A DNA stretch of 64,000 bases, taken from positions 161,528 through 225,527 of the IMG/VR virus record IMGVR_UViG_3300028569_002417; one strand, 5' to 3'. Each line of letters opens with the position of its first letter. Positions within the stretch are counted from its first letter, which is position 1. The notes under the pieces were generated by a model that had not been told where the DNA came from, searched no databases, and was given only the letters and a program-made list of their open reading frames with translations. Origin of the DNA: a virus. Made by a program: the position numbers and the translations under genes. Below, in pieces: positions 8,237 through 16,221 of the stretch.

Positions 8237-9241
8237 ATGAAAGAATATAAGATTAAGCTTCCAAGAAATTGTTGTAGAGGAAGTAAAATTTTGGAAAACA
8301 ATCCTGTATTAAAATTGCAGAATGATCTTTTCGCTAAATTAAATAAAAATAAAGATTCAATAGAAAATAAAGATTCAATAGAAAATAAAGATTCAATAGA
8401 AAATAAAGATTCAATAGAAAATAAAGATTCAATAGAAAATAATAGTAAGGTTCAAATTCTTACATCGTCTGGACCAAGATATCCAATTGCTTGCTATACT
8501 GATGCGATACCTCCATTGCCGCCGGGTCAGTGTCAATATCAAAATACTTGCGATCAAGCTGTACCATATTTTTGTATTCAAAGTTGTTGTCAAAAATTCA
8601 AAACTAGAATTTATTATGACTGGCGTGGAACAGGTAGGCGAGATGTAGATACTGCGACTAAGGCATATTACGCATTCCGTATAGAGGATGACGGTGGAGC
8701 AGATTATTTTCCAGAAGTAGTGGGTTATTCTTGTGGGGCAACGCCAAACAACGAGGGTCAGGCTCAATATTTGCAATGGTATGGAGACAATACAGGTACT
8801 GATGGTTATGAAATTGTTGATATTTATCAAAGTAAAGTTTACAGAGATGGTTTTTCTTGTAGATACAATCAAGGCTTGGGTGGTCATGTCTCTGTCGAAT
8901 TGCATGCAGGGTTTTATCCTAGAGGAGTGTCATCAGGAACAATCAAATTAATAATTTACGCTAATGTTCCTGAAGATTATGGGAATGTTAGTGATATCGA
9001 TACAACACCGCCGGGTGCAAGAAAAAAAACTTTTAATGATTTTTATATTAATTCTACATCTAGATGTTATGTAGAATCCCCTGTTTATGAGGGATTGCAA
9101 AATAACGGAAGCTATTTTACTTTATCAATTCCAACTAATATTTTTGGTGATAGGAGGGGTAAATTGATGGTGTATAGAAATTTCGGAACTTTTGGCCCAA
9201 GTAGTCCTTATCCTTATGATTATGGACCTTGGCTTGTTTGA
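8237..9241 (+). CDS. possible virion protein with an N-terminal hexapeptide repeat
   Basis: 334 residues. A basic N-terminus is followed by five exact copies of NKDSIE (residues 38-67), then a Cys-rich stretch (CQYQNTCDQAVPYFC, CCQK) and a long, strand-rich, Gly/Tyr-rich domain. No signal peptide is seen. The composition resembles exposed phage structural or adhesin domains, but no family is recognised. It starts 7 nt after the helicase gene and probably shares its transcript. Confidence 0.55.
   Translation: MKEYKIKLPRNCCRGSKILENNPVLKLQNDLFAKLNKNKDSIENKDSIENKDSIENKDSIENKDSIENNSKVQILTSSGPRYPIACYTDAIPPLPPGQCQYQNTCDQAVPYFCIQSCCQKFKTRIYYDWRGTGRRDVDTATKAYYAFRIEDDGGADYFPEVVGYSCGATPNNEGQAQYLQWYGDNTGTDGYEIVDIYQSKVYRDGFSCRYNQGLGGHVSVELHAGFYPRGVSSGTIKLIIYANVPEDYGNVSDIDTTPPGARKKTFNDFYINSTSRCYVESPVYEGLQNNGSYFTLSIPTNIFGDRRGKLMVYRNFGTFGPSSPYPYDYGPWLV
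8348..8437 (+). repeat. tandem 18-bp coding repeat, five copies
   Basis: Five identical copies of AATAAAGATTCAATAGAA encode NKDSIE repeated. The perfect identity indicates recent expansion, probably by slippage, and in-frame length variation is expected between relatives. Confidence 0.95.
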
Positions 9242-9353
9242 ATACCACGACCTTAAAAATCGGTGTTTTTTGACAAGTTAATTTATGAAAAACAATAAGC
9301 ATGATCAATATTGATAGATGAAACTAATTGCATGTAAATAGCAAACAATTATT

Positions 9354-9617
9354 TCACTTTTCGCCGAAGAAATCTTTTGGGTATTCTATTTTTACGACAC
9401 CAGAACCTTCTACTTTATTTCCTTTTTCGTCTTCGACCCACCAGCGAACTTGTTGGACTGGAATATTTAGTTCATCCATATGACATTTGTCACGAGGAAA
9501 AACAGGAAGGTGATATTCTTTTCCTTCTACTAGAACTGCAATTTTGCATTCTTTTTTTTCATTATTGTATAGAAGGCAGTTGCCACAGATTTTTTCTATT
9601 TCTTTTTTCTTAGTCAT
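9354..9617 (-). CDS. small Cys-containing protein, possible zinc finger
   Basis: 87 residues with CGNC near residue 11 and further Cys at about 23 and 45, a spacing that could bind one metal. Otherwise strand-rich (VRWWVEDEKGNKVEGSG). No family is recognised. It starts beside a perfect palindrome that supplies both its -10-like box and its AGGAG site. Confidence 0.55.
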   Translation of the reverse strand: MTKKKEIEKICGNCLLYNNEKKECKIAVLVEGKEYHLPVFPRDKCHMDELNIPVQQVRWWVEDEKGNKVEGSGVVKIEYPKDFFGEK

Positions 9618-9624
9618 GGTCTAG

Positions 9625-9648
9625 ACTCCTATAATCTATTATAGGAGT
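9625..9648. promoter_or_regulatory. palindromic divergent promoter/RBS element
   Basis: A 24-bp perfect palindrome. Each arm carries TATAAT and the RBS core AGGAG for one strand: rightward -10 at 9630-9635 with AGGAG at 9643-9647, leftward -10 at 9643-9638 with its own AGGAG. It sits between the divergent starts at 9617 and 9657. No good -35 is seen on either side. Confidence 0.55.
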
Positions 9649-9656
9649 AAGGATTT

Positions 9657-10301
9657 ATGAAGGTAATTGCAGCACTCTCGCAAATGGCTCATGGAAAAGA
9701 TGTTTTCTGTGATTATCTTTGCGAATGTCTTAATGATATTTCTTCTAAAAAAGAATGGACAAGAAGCGCATTTGCGAATGCAGTTAAAGATACTTTCTGC
9801 AACGCTTTTAATGTAGATCGTAATTTTATTGAGAATTGGAAAAGAAATTCTGAGGCTCCTGATGGATTTCTCATGCCTATTCGTCAGTGTCTTCAGTTTA
9901 TTGGAGATGGATATCGCAAAATCCGTGAAAATATTTGGATTGAAATTGCACTTAAAGATAATGGCAAAAACATTATCATAAGCGATGGAAGATATTTCAA
10001 TGAAGCAGAAGCAGTCAGAGAAAAGAATGGATTGATGTTTTTAATTTACAGACCCGGATTTATCAATGATGATCCTAATCCAAGTGAATCACAAGTAAAA
10101 CCATTGCTTCAATGGGCTTCTGGAAATTTGAAAGAAGGTCCTGTTGATTATTCAAGCAACATAATGAGATATGGAATAACTGTCCCACATGAATTGAGAT
10201 ATTTTGATTATTTCATCAAGAATGATGGAAGCATTGAGGATTTGCACAAGAAGATAAGGGAAGATGTTGTTCCTTTTGTGCTGAAAAAAATTAAAGGATG
10301 A
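9657..10301 (+). CDS. deoxynucleoside monophosphate kinase (T4 gp1-like)
   Basis: 214 residues. It opens with a strand and P-loop-like MKVIAALSQMAHGKDVFCDYL, which resembles the start of T4 gp1-type dNMP kinases (G-x4-GKD). ENIWIEIAL and NIIISDGRYFNEAEAV follow, as in that family, where the enzyme phosphorylates dNMPs, including modified ones, for phage DNA synthesis. It overlaps the SET-domain gene by 4 nt (ATGA). Confidence 0.7.
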   Translation: MKVIAALSQMAHGKDVFCDYLCECLNDISSKKEWTRSAFANAVKDTFCNAFNVDRNFIENWKRNSEAPDGFLMPIRQCLQFIGDGYRKIRENIWIEIALKDNGKNIIISDGRYFNEAEAVREKNGLMFLIYRPGFINDDPNPSESQVKPLLQWASGNLKEGPVDYSSNIMRYGITVPHELRYFDYFIKNDGSIEDLHKKIREDVVPFVLKKIKG

Positions 10302-10786
10302 TTATTTTTGAAGAAAAAGATGATAGGTTTTATATTGCAGAATCCAAGATAAAGGGTGCTGGTAGGGGAGTTTTTGCTTCTAGGAATATTAAAAAAGACG
10401 AATTTATTTTTATAAGTGGAGTATTAGTTGAAATAGGAAGCGAGTCTGATTCGACTACTTGTTTTATGAATAACTATAAATTTGCTGCTGATCCAAAGTG
10501 GAATGGAAATTCTGTTGATATAGGCAAGTATGTGATATGTCCTTTGGGTTATGCTGCTTTGGTTAATCATAGTAATAGTCGTGAGGAGCAGAATGTTGAG
10601 ATTAGGTATTTGGGTGAGAATTCTAAAAAGAATCATCATGGCAAGGCTGTTTATTGGTTCTTGAGGGATGTTGAAAAGGACGAGGAGATACTTGGAAACT
10701 ATGGACCTATATGGTCAGGTTTCAAGAAGAAGATAAGATGTTATCGTCCTTTTTTCAGGATTGTGGGCAAGAATGGTTCCTTGTGA
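10298..10786 (+). CDS. SET-domain protein (putative lysine methyltransferase)
   Basis: 162 residues with the SET-domain landmarks in order: GAGRGVFASRNIKKDEFI (about residues 20-37), NHSN (90-93, the SAM-binding and catalytic-core motif) and EEILGNYG (129-136, holding the conserved Tyr). In eukaryotes and some bacteria the fold methylates lysines with SAM; the phage target is unknown. No pre- or post-SET zinc clusters are present. It is translationally coupled to the dNMP kinase gene. Confidence 0.8.
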   Translation: MIIFEEKDDRFYIAESKIKGAGRGVFASRNIKKDEFIFISGVLVEIGSESDSTTCFMNNYKFAADPKWNGNSVDIGKYVICPLGYAALVNHSNSREEQNVEIRYLGENSKKNHHGKAVYWFLRDVEKDEEILGNYGPIWSGFKKKIRCYRPFFRIVGKNGSL

Positions 10787-11024
10787 ACTTTTGAACAGTT
10801 TCGTAGCCATTTTTGCCTTCGATTATTGTTCCCATTTCGGGATGTGCTCCTTGAAGCCAGCGTATTCCGCTTTCTCGAATTGAGCATTTGTATGTGACTA
10901 TTTCGTCGAGGATTTTTATCGATGAAGATTTTTGATTCTTTGTTTCAGTTTGCCCATACCCACTTCCGTCAAAACCATAAATCCTAATCCTCTCTGCTGG
11001 CAATACTGGTTGCATGCTGTCCAT
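10755..11024 (-). CDS. possible small gene, start uncertain
   Basis: An open frame with protein-like C-terminal composition (ESGIRWLQGAHPEMG) fills the only gap between the TnsA-like and SET genes and overlaps the SET gene end by 32 nt. The frame's in-frame ATGs lie inside the TnsA-like gene, and no good RBS precedes a later start. It may be a downstream gene with a rare start codon, or a frameshifted extension of the TnsA-like protein. Confidence 0.3.
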   Translation of the reverse strand: MDSMQPVLPAERIRIYGFDGSGYGQTETKNQKSSSIKILDEIVTYKCSIRESGIRWLQGAHPEMGTIIEGKNGYETVQKFTRNHSCPQS

Positions 11025-11587
11025 TTCGCATTATTCCTTGGCAATGTTGTTTGGTTTGCCGGTTTGATTTCCCAAATTTCAATTCTTCCGTCATCGAACA
11101 TAACTTTTAGATCAGGGTTATATTCATGAATATTCCCTTCAAATGTATATTGGACTTTAAGTGGTTCCACTTCATATCCAATAACTTCTGGCATTGCTTC
11201 CAAGCATTCGTAGACATCGCATTCCATCCCTGATCGATAATGCATTTCCTTGCCGCCGTTCTTGTTGGACATCATGTATCCTTCTCTGAACTTCGGCTTG
11301 CGTTGTTTAAGTTTACCAGTTTTTGCGGACTGGTCTTTCCATATAATAGCCTTCATCTGTCCGTTTTTCGGTATATTTTTTTCATGCGGGTGTTTCGCTC
11401 TGTAATGAGTTCGTACACAACGAACGGGACAACCACAACGAGCAAGAGGACATAAAATGTATTCTCTGCCTTCTTCATGAGATTCAATGATATGTGTTTT
11501 ATAGTCTTCAAAATTTTCATGAACAACTCCACACACAAAGCATGTGTATTTTCTTAGGCCATTATCTTTCGGGAATGGTAGCGTCAT
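10916..11587 (-). CDS. TnsA-like endonuclease with N-terminal zinc finger
   Basis: 223 residues starting MTLPFPKDN; this start overlaps the preceding stop (ATGA) and has GGAAG upstream. The N-terminus has a C2H2-like finger (YTCFVCGVVHENF, then THIIESH) and further Cys/His pairs (CPLARCGCPVRC, HYRAKH). The C-terminus has YNPDLKVMF and IEIWEIKP, the PD-(D/E)XK core seen in TnsA-N nucleases and phage head-completion or homing nucleases. It probably cuts DNA; whether in recombination, packaging or mobility is unknown. No TnsB/C is present. Confidence 0.6.
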   Translation of the reverse strand: MTLPFPKDNGLRKYTCFVCGVVHENFEDYKTHIIESHEEGREYILCPLARCGCPVRCVRTHYRAKHPHEKNIPKNGQMKAIIWKDQSAKTGKLKQRKPKFREGYMMSNKNGGKEMHYRSGMECDVYECLEAMPEVIGYEVEPLKVQYTFEGNIHEYNPDLKVMFDDGRIEIWEIKPANQTTLPRNNAKWTACNQYCQQRGLGFMVLTEVGMGKLKQRIKNLHR

Positions 11588-12252
11588 AATAATTTCTTTC
11601 TTCCTTCTTTCCATCTTTCAAAATCATGTGGATAATCGAAGTCTTCAGTCCAATCGTCGATATGTGCTACATTTGGATGATATTTTACTTCTTCTATATC
11701 AGTGCATCCTGCCAAGTCAATGATTTCTTTATTTGTGAGCTTGGCCATGAGGTGATAATTCGACAGTCTCATGATCTTTTTTTCAATAATTTCATCGATA
11801 TAATTTGATATTATTTTATTCATATCTTTTTTGAAAGACAGGGCGAATGTTTCTTTATATTCGCATCCTGTGAAGCTTGATGGTGACAATCTGGCAACCC
11901 ATCTCCAATCTAGTTCGTGATTAAAAATAAGATCAATTGCATTATCGGTGTAGTAGGCATCACCAGCCATGAGAACAGTTTCGCTGTCATTTGACCAAAG
12001 GAATTCTGAAGATTTGAAAATTGAACAATCTTCCCAATTTGGGTCTTGATGTGGTATTAGTAAATTGCATCCTTCAATTTTATATTTTTCATCAGATCCT
12101 ACGATGTGAATGTCGTTGGTGTATTTTTTAACTTGTCGAACAATTCTTTCGATTAAAATTTCGCCTTCTATTTCAATGAAATGTTTTTTAACACAGAGAT
12201 AATTATCCCATCTCTTTCCGTCTCCTCCAGCTTGTATTATGATTCTTTTCAT
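11584..12252 (-). CDS. nucleotidyltransferase-like (GT-A fold) protein
   Basis: 222 residues. The start MKRIIIQAGGDGKRW is close to the nucleotide-binding loop of sugar-phosphate nucleotidyltransferases (xAGGxGxR), and KHFIEIEGEILIERIVRQV matches the following region of MobA/IspD/GlmU-type enzymes. VLMAGDAYY may supply the metal-binding Asp. It would make an activated sugar or similar NDP compound, consistent with the glycosyltransferases and HldE nearby. It overlaps both neighbours by 4 nt. Confidence 0.65.
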   Translation of the reverse strand: MKRIIIQAGGDGKRWDNYLCVKKHFIEIEGEILIERIVRQVKKYTNDIHIVGSDEKYKIEGCNLLIPHQDPNWEDCSIFKSSEFLWSNDSETVLMAGDAYYTDNAIDLIFNHELDWRWVARLSPSSFTGCEYKETFALSFKKDMNKIISNYIDEIIEKKIMRLSNYHLMAKLTNKEIIDLAGCTDIEEVKYHPNVAHIDDWTEDFDYPHDFERWKEGRKKLL

Positions 12253-12641
12253 TTTTTCTTTGATTTCTTTTTGGAGAATTTTATCATATTATCAACAGCT
12301 TCTTCACGGGTGCAGACACTGATTTTCGGTAGATCTTTGATTCCGAATACACTTTCTGTTGATCTTTCTGGATCATTACTTAAAAATTTAATTAAATTAA
12401 ATGCAGGAAATCGTGCTTCTTGACGAAATCCGGGCATCATTGGGTCATCTTCAGTGTCCGTTTTTAGTTTCGCAAATACAACCCTGCTGTCTTCAGGAGC
12501 TCCGAAGTAGTCATCTCCTTTTTTGAAGAAAAGTATCAATTCGTGTTTGTCTAGAAGGTCGTTCATTGAATCAATATTTTCAAGATGGATATCCCAGCGA
12601 TCCATTAAGTCACGAAATGATGAAAAAGCAGGATATTTCAT
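12249..12641 (-). CDS. hypothetical protein
   Basis: 130 residues. The N-terminus MKYPAFSSFRDLMDRW is faintly like the capsid-targeting-like starts elsewhere in the window. The C-terminus is Lys-rich (KFSKKKSKKK). It has GAGGA 10 nt before the ATG and is the first gene of the three-gene leftward operon. No family is recognised. Confidence 0.6.
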   Translation of the reverse strand: MKYPAFSSFRDLMDRWDIHLENIDSMNDLLDKHELILFFKKGDDYFGAPEDSRVVFAKLKTDTEDDPMMPGFRQEARFPAFNLIKFLSNDPERSTESVFGIKDLPKISVCTREEAVDNMIKFSKKKSKKK

Positions 12642-12684
12642 TTTTTTTATTCCTCATATGGTCTTTCAATACATATATAGAATT

Positions 12685-13140
12685 ATGCGGTACAGTTTGA
12701 GTGGATTTAAGAAATTCTTTGAAGAGATGGACCCATCTCAAGAGAAAGATATTTCATCTAGCGGAGGCGGTAAAAAGCAAGATTATTGGGATTCATTGGA
12801 AGACGAAGAAAAGCTGACATGGGATGATATTAAGAATACATTCCAGTCAGAGCCATGGGTTTCATCTCACTTCCCTCTTGGTCAGGGAAAGAAAGAAATT
12901 AAATATAAGTTGCAACCATGGAAGATTGTGAAGGGTTCAATGGGGCCATCAGGAGCAGATATAGAACTTATTCATAACCAAAACGATAAGAGTTATTTGA
13001 AGGGAAATAAATTAAATAAAGGTTATAGAGACACAAAGCGATATTTTGTAAAGAGAAAAGATTTACAGGATTTCCAGACAGGTGGTTGGCAACCAGCAGT
13101 TCAGGGAGCAGCAGGAGGCGGTGGCGCTCCACCGATGTAG
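12685..13140 (+). CDS. putative capsid-packaged protein with CTS-like start
   Basis: 151 residues from the ATG at 12685 (MRYSLSGFKKFFEEM). This follows an AT-rich TATATA box and leaves the divergent gene intact; the longer frame does not. The start matches the recurring M-x-x-F-x-x-[FW]-h-x-x-E pattern of this phage, like T4 internal-protein capsid-targeting sequences. The rest is polar, with DYWDSLEDEEKLTW and a Gly/Ala/Pro-rich end. No enzyme domain is recognised. Confidence 0.6.
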   Translation: MRYSLSGFKKFFEEMDPSQEKDISSSGGGKKQDYWDSLEDEEKLTWDDIKNTFQSEPWVSSHFPLGQGKKEIKYKLQPWKIVKGSMGPSGADIELIHNQNDKSYLKGNKLNKGYRDTKRYFVKRKDLQDFQTGGWQPAVQGAAGGGGAPPM

Positions 13141-13141
13141 T

Positions 13142-13315
13142 ATGAAATTTAGTGAATGGATTAAATTAAGAGAAGTTGGAACAAGCACAGCTAGTGTTGC
13201 GAATGTTCCCATGAGACTCTTTGGTGGTGCTGTGCAAAGGATGTACCCAGAGCCAGTCATTATCGGTGGAAGAGAAGTTAAACATAAGAAAAAGAAGAAA
13301 GATCATAATTCTTAA
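13142..13315 (+). CDS. small basic protein with CTS-like start
   Basis: 57 residues starting MKFSEWIKLREVG, one nt after the previous stop. It ends in a poly-Lys tail (KHKKKKKDHNS). The capsid-targeting-like start and strong basicity recall T4 internal proteins that are packaged with DNA and cleaved by the prohead protease. This role is inferred. Confidence 0.6.
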   Translation: MKFSEWIKLREVGTSTASVANVPMRLFGGAVQRMYPEPVIIGGREVKHKKKKKDHNS

Positions 13316-13328
13316 TGAAAGGTAAATC

Positions 13329-13748
13329 ATGAATTACACAATGCGCTACACACAATATTTATCTGGCATCTTGTCAGAAGCTGATTTTCATGAAATGAGC
13401 CCTGATCAAATGTCCAATGCGGCTGCACCAATGGCTCCTCAAATGGGTGGTCCTTCTCCAGTTGTTGATGATCAGGGTCTTGGTGATGATCAGGGTCTTG
13501 GTGATGATCAGGGTCTTGGTGATGCACAAGGTGGTTCAGAACCAATTGCGGGGCTTTCTAATACTACTAAAGGTCTTTTGGATAGATTGATTGCTCAGTT
13601 GTCAGCAGCTAAGAATTTACAACCAGTTGCTTCTCAAGAAATTCTTAATCGATTTATGAAAGCGTTGCCAAATCTTAAACGTGATAAATCACTTGCAACA
13701 GTTCAAAATCGTTTCAAACCACTCAAACCATTCAAACCACTACAGTAA
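13329..13748 (+). CDS. putative packaged protein with GDDQGL repeats
   Basis: 139 residues. The start MNYTMRYTQYLSGILSE resembles the capsid-targeting pattern with a possible cleavage after LSE. Three identical GDDQGL units follow (from about residue 46), then a helical region and a Lys/Pro-rich end (KPLKPFKPLQ). It is third in a run of similar small genes. No enzymatic domain is seen. Confidence 0.55.
   Translation: MNYTMRYTQYLSGILSEADFHEMSPDQMSNAAAPMAPQMGGPSPVVDDQGLGDDQGLGDDQGLGDAQGGSEPIAGLSNTTKGLLDRLIAQLSAAKNLQPVASQEILNRFMKALPNLKRDKSLATVQNRFKPLKPFKPLQ
13467..13520 (+). repeat. tandem 18-bp coding repeat, three copies
   Basis: Three consecutive copies of GATGATCAGGGTCTTGGT in frame, followed by a diverged partial copy. 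Same unit length as the repeat at 8348. Confidence 0.9.
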
Positions 13749-13768
13749 TCATTTAGAGATTACCGTCT

Positions 13769-13797
13769 TTACAGTTGAAATCAATTAGTTTATAATT
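13769..13797 (+). promoter_or_regulatory. promoter for thyX
   Basis: TTTACA (13769-13774), 17-nt spacer, TATAAT (13792-13797). The block from GAAATCAAT to TATAATTTGA is shared almost exactly with the promoter at 24743-24771, which suggests a phage-wide promoter class. A short stem TGACAG/CTGTCA flanks the AAGAGG RBS in the leader. Confidence 0.65.
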
Positions 13798-13827
13798 TGA
13801 CAGGATCACATTTCAAGAGGTTCTGTC

Positions 13828-14736
13828 ATGTCTGACATTATGGATTCTGTTGTCAATAAGACAATTAATTGCCTTGATAAAGGGCATGTGACTCTAGTCG
13901 ATGTAATGCCAAGGAATGTTCCTGAAGGTAAAACTGCTGATTATGCCATTGTTCAGGCTGCGAGAGTAAGCTATGGAGATGGAACTAAAACTGTCAATGA
14001 AGACCGTGGACTTATTCGTTACCTTCTCAGGCACCAACATACCACTCCATTAGAAATGGTAACCCTGAAATTTCATTGCAAGATGCCTATCTTTGTTTGC
14101 CGTCAATGGGCAAGGCACCGTATGAGTTCAACAAATGAAATTTCAGGTCGTTATTCGGTTATGAAAGACGAATTTTATTTTCCTCAGGCCACTGATCTAA
14201 GATCCCAGTCTCAAATAAATAAACAAGGTGGAGAAGGCACTGTTGAGGAAATAACAGCTAACTATTCAGCAGGTAAAATTGCCGATAATTGCAATTCAGC
14301 TTATGATTTTTATGAATATATGATTCATGCAGGTGTTTCAAGAGAACAGGCAAGAATGGTTCTCCCTCTCAACTTATACACAGAATTTTATTGGAAAATT
14401 GATCTTCACAATCTTTTTCACTTTTTGGCGCTAAGAGCAGATAGCCATGCCCAAAAGGAAATCAGAGTTTATGCAGAAGCAATTATTGAGATTTTACGCC
14501 AAATTGTTCCAGTAGCACTTGAAGCATGGGAAGATTATCATCCTATGCGTGGAGCAATAAAACTCACAAGACTCGAAACAGAAGCACTAAAAAGCTACAT
14601 CCAGAAATTTCAATCTTTTGCTCATGCCGAATTCCAACATGTTGTCAGCGACAACAAGCGTGAACAGTCTGAATGGATTGAGAAAGCCAAGATTCTTGGA
14701 ATCAATGTTCCTCCGATAAAACAGAATGAGGCTTAG
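13828..14736 (+). CDS. thyX: flavin-dependent thymidylate synthase ThyX
   Basis: 302 residues with the ThyX signature RHRMSSTNEISGRYS (from residue 96; RHRxxSxNExSGRY), which binds dUMP and FAD. HQHTTPLEMV before it and SREQARMVLP after it also match the family. The enzyme makes dTMP from dUMP using methylene-THF and NADPH. With the phage dUTPase and dNMP kinase it forms a pyrimidine supply route. It has its own promoter and the RBS AAGAGG. Confidence 0.95.
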   Translation: MSDIMDSVVNKTINCLDKGHVTLVDVMPRNVPEGKTADYAIVQAARVSYGDGTKTVNEDRGLIRYLLRHQHTTPLEMVTLKFHCKMPIFVCRQWARHRMSSTNEISGRYSVMKDEFYFPQATDLRSQSQINKQGGEGTVEEITANYSAGKIADNCNSAYDFYEYMIHAGVSREQARMVLPLNLYTEFYWKIDLHNLFHFLALRADSHAQKEIRVYAEAIIEILRQIVPVALEAWEDYHPMRGAIKLTRLETEALKSYIQKFQSFAHAEFQHVVSDNKREQSEWIEKAKILGINVPPIKQNEA

Positions 14737-14748
14737 GATCAACTAATT

Positions 14749-14807
14749 GAAAGCCATGACTGGCTATGATTTGTAATGTTAGAACAATCATTGTGATCAT
14801 GGCTTTC
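14749..14807 (+). promoter_or_regulatory. long hairpin between thyX and hldE
   Basis: An 11-bp perfect stem, GAAAGCCATGA (14749-14759) with TCATGGCTTTC (14797-14807), and an inner imperfect stem (ATGATTTGT with ACAATCAT). No T-tract follows, so it is more likely a structured leader or RNA-processing site for hldE than an intrinsic terminator. Confidence 0.45.
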
Positions 14808-14829
14808 TCCCTTGTGGACATTATAACAG

Positions 14830-16221
14830 ATGAAAAGCATTTTGCAATTTCTCGAAAGTGATAAAAAAGGCCAAACTCTTAATATTGGAGTAATTGGCGA
14901 TGCAATGATTGATGAATACTATGATGTTAAAATTAAAAGAATAAGTCCTGAATGCCCAATTCCCATCATGCATAGCAAAGAACATGAACCAAAAATTCTT
15001 CCCGGCGGAGCCGCAAATGTCGTTCATCAATTCAAGAATTTTAATGCTAAAGTCAATCTTGGTTGCTTGTTAGATTATAAAGCGAAAAGTATATTTGAAG
15101 ATGCAAGAATCAATACTGATTATTCAGTAAATATTGCTCATGATATTTCTAGAAAGAGAAGATATTACAGCGAACATATTCAGGTTGCAAGAATTGATAT
15201 AGAAAAAAATAATTATGGTTTTAATGATGATGATTTGTTCTTAAAAACCGAATCTTTGTTTGATAAATTTGTTTTGAATGATTTTCAGGCTGTTATATTT
15301 TCAGATTATGGCAAAGGAATATTTAATTTTTTCAAAAATGAATATCTTAAAAAATTCCCAATCACAGTTGTTGATCCAAAAAATGGTGATTTGACTCGTT
15401 GGCGTGGATGTACTGTTCTGAAACCAAATCAAGAAGAAGCATTGAAATTAAGTGGTAAAGATAATGTTCGTGATGCTGGTCTTTATTTATCAGAATTATT
15501 GGAATGTTCTGTTGTCATTACTCAGGCAGCACAAGGAATTAGTGTTTTTGAAAAAGGTGGAATAACTGAGATAAGACCAACAGTAAGTCCTGCTGTTGCC
15601 GAATCTGTAATTGGCGCTGGAGATGCCTTTATAACATTCTTGACAATGGCAATGTGTAGGGGATTTTCTCTTCAAGAATCTGCTGATATTGCATTTAAGG
15701 CTGGAACATTATACGTTTTGAATAAGCATAACAAACCTTTAGATAGATTTTCCATTATTCACTCTATTGATTCAATTGGTGCAAAGGTTATACCTTATGA
15801 TGAAACTAATATGTTTTGCAATAGAGATTATAAATTGGTTTTTACTAATGGCTGTTTTGATATCATGCATATGGGGCATATTGATTGCTTGAAATTTGCC
15901 AAATTACAAGGCGACAAACTTATGGTTGGATTGAATTCAGACGAGAGTGTCTCAAGATTAAAGCCCGGAAGACCGATCATGTCGGTTAAGGATCGTGCCT
16001 CTGTTCTTGCAGCATGTGAATATGTTGATTATATTGTTGTTTTTGATGATGACACACCATTAGAACTTATCAAAAAGATCAGTCCTGATGTTTTAGTAAA
16101 GGGTGCAGATTATAAGGAAGAAGATGTTGTTGGTTATGGAATTGTCCCAGAAATAAAAAGATGTCCTCTTGTGGAAGGCATCAGCACAACAAACATTATT
16201 GAAAAAATTAAAAAACTTTAG
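14830..16221 (+). CDS. hldE: HldE-like bifunctional heptose kinase/adenylyltransferase
   Basis: 463 residues in two domains. The N-terminal PfkB kinase has GDAMIDEYYDV, PGGAANVVHQ and the catalytic GAGDAF motif (VIGAGDAFITF). The C-terminal nucleotidyltransferase has TNGCFDIMHMGHIDCL (the HxGH motif) and the ISTTNII end. In bacteria HldE makes ADP-heptose for the LPS inner core. On a phage it could supply heptose for virion or DNA glycosylation, or alter host LPS or heptose signalling (inference). Length and order match bacterial HldE. It converges with the next gene, overlapping by 4 nt. Confidence 0.9.
   Translation: MKSILQFLESDKKGQTLNIGVIGDAMIDEYYDVKIKRISPECPIPIMHSKEHEPKILPGGAANVVHQFKNFNAKVNLGCLLDYKAKSIFEDARINTDYSVNIAHDISRKRRYYSEHIQVARIDIEKNNYGFNDDDLFLKTESLFDKFVLNDFQAVIFSDYGKGIFNFFKNEYLKKFPITVVDPKNGDLTRWRGCTVLKPNQEEALKLSGKDNVRDAGLYLSELLECSVVITQAAQGISVFEKGGITEIRPTVSPAVAESVIGAGDAFITFLTMAMCRGFSLQESADIAFKAGTLYVLNKHNKPLDRFSIIHSIDSIGAKVIPYDETNMFCNRDYKLVFTNGCFDIMHMGHIDCLKFAKLQGDKLMVGLNSDESVSRLKPGRPIMSVKDRASVLAACEYVDYIVVFDDDTPLELIKKISPDVLVKGADYKEEDVVGYGIVPEIKRCPLVEGISTTNIIEKIKKL

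Noticed and set aside
8429-8905. 158-residue minus-strand open frame
   Set aside because: It lies antisense to a continuous plus-strand gene, has no RBS, and its composition is what antisense translation of AT-rich code gives.
14749-14807. Hairpin after thyX as an intrinsic terminator
   Set aside because: It has a long loop and no T-tract; kept as a structured leader instead.
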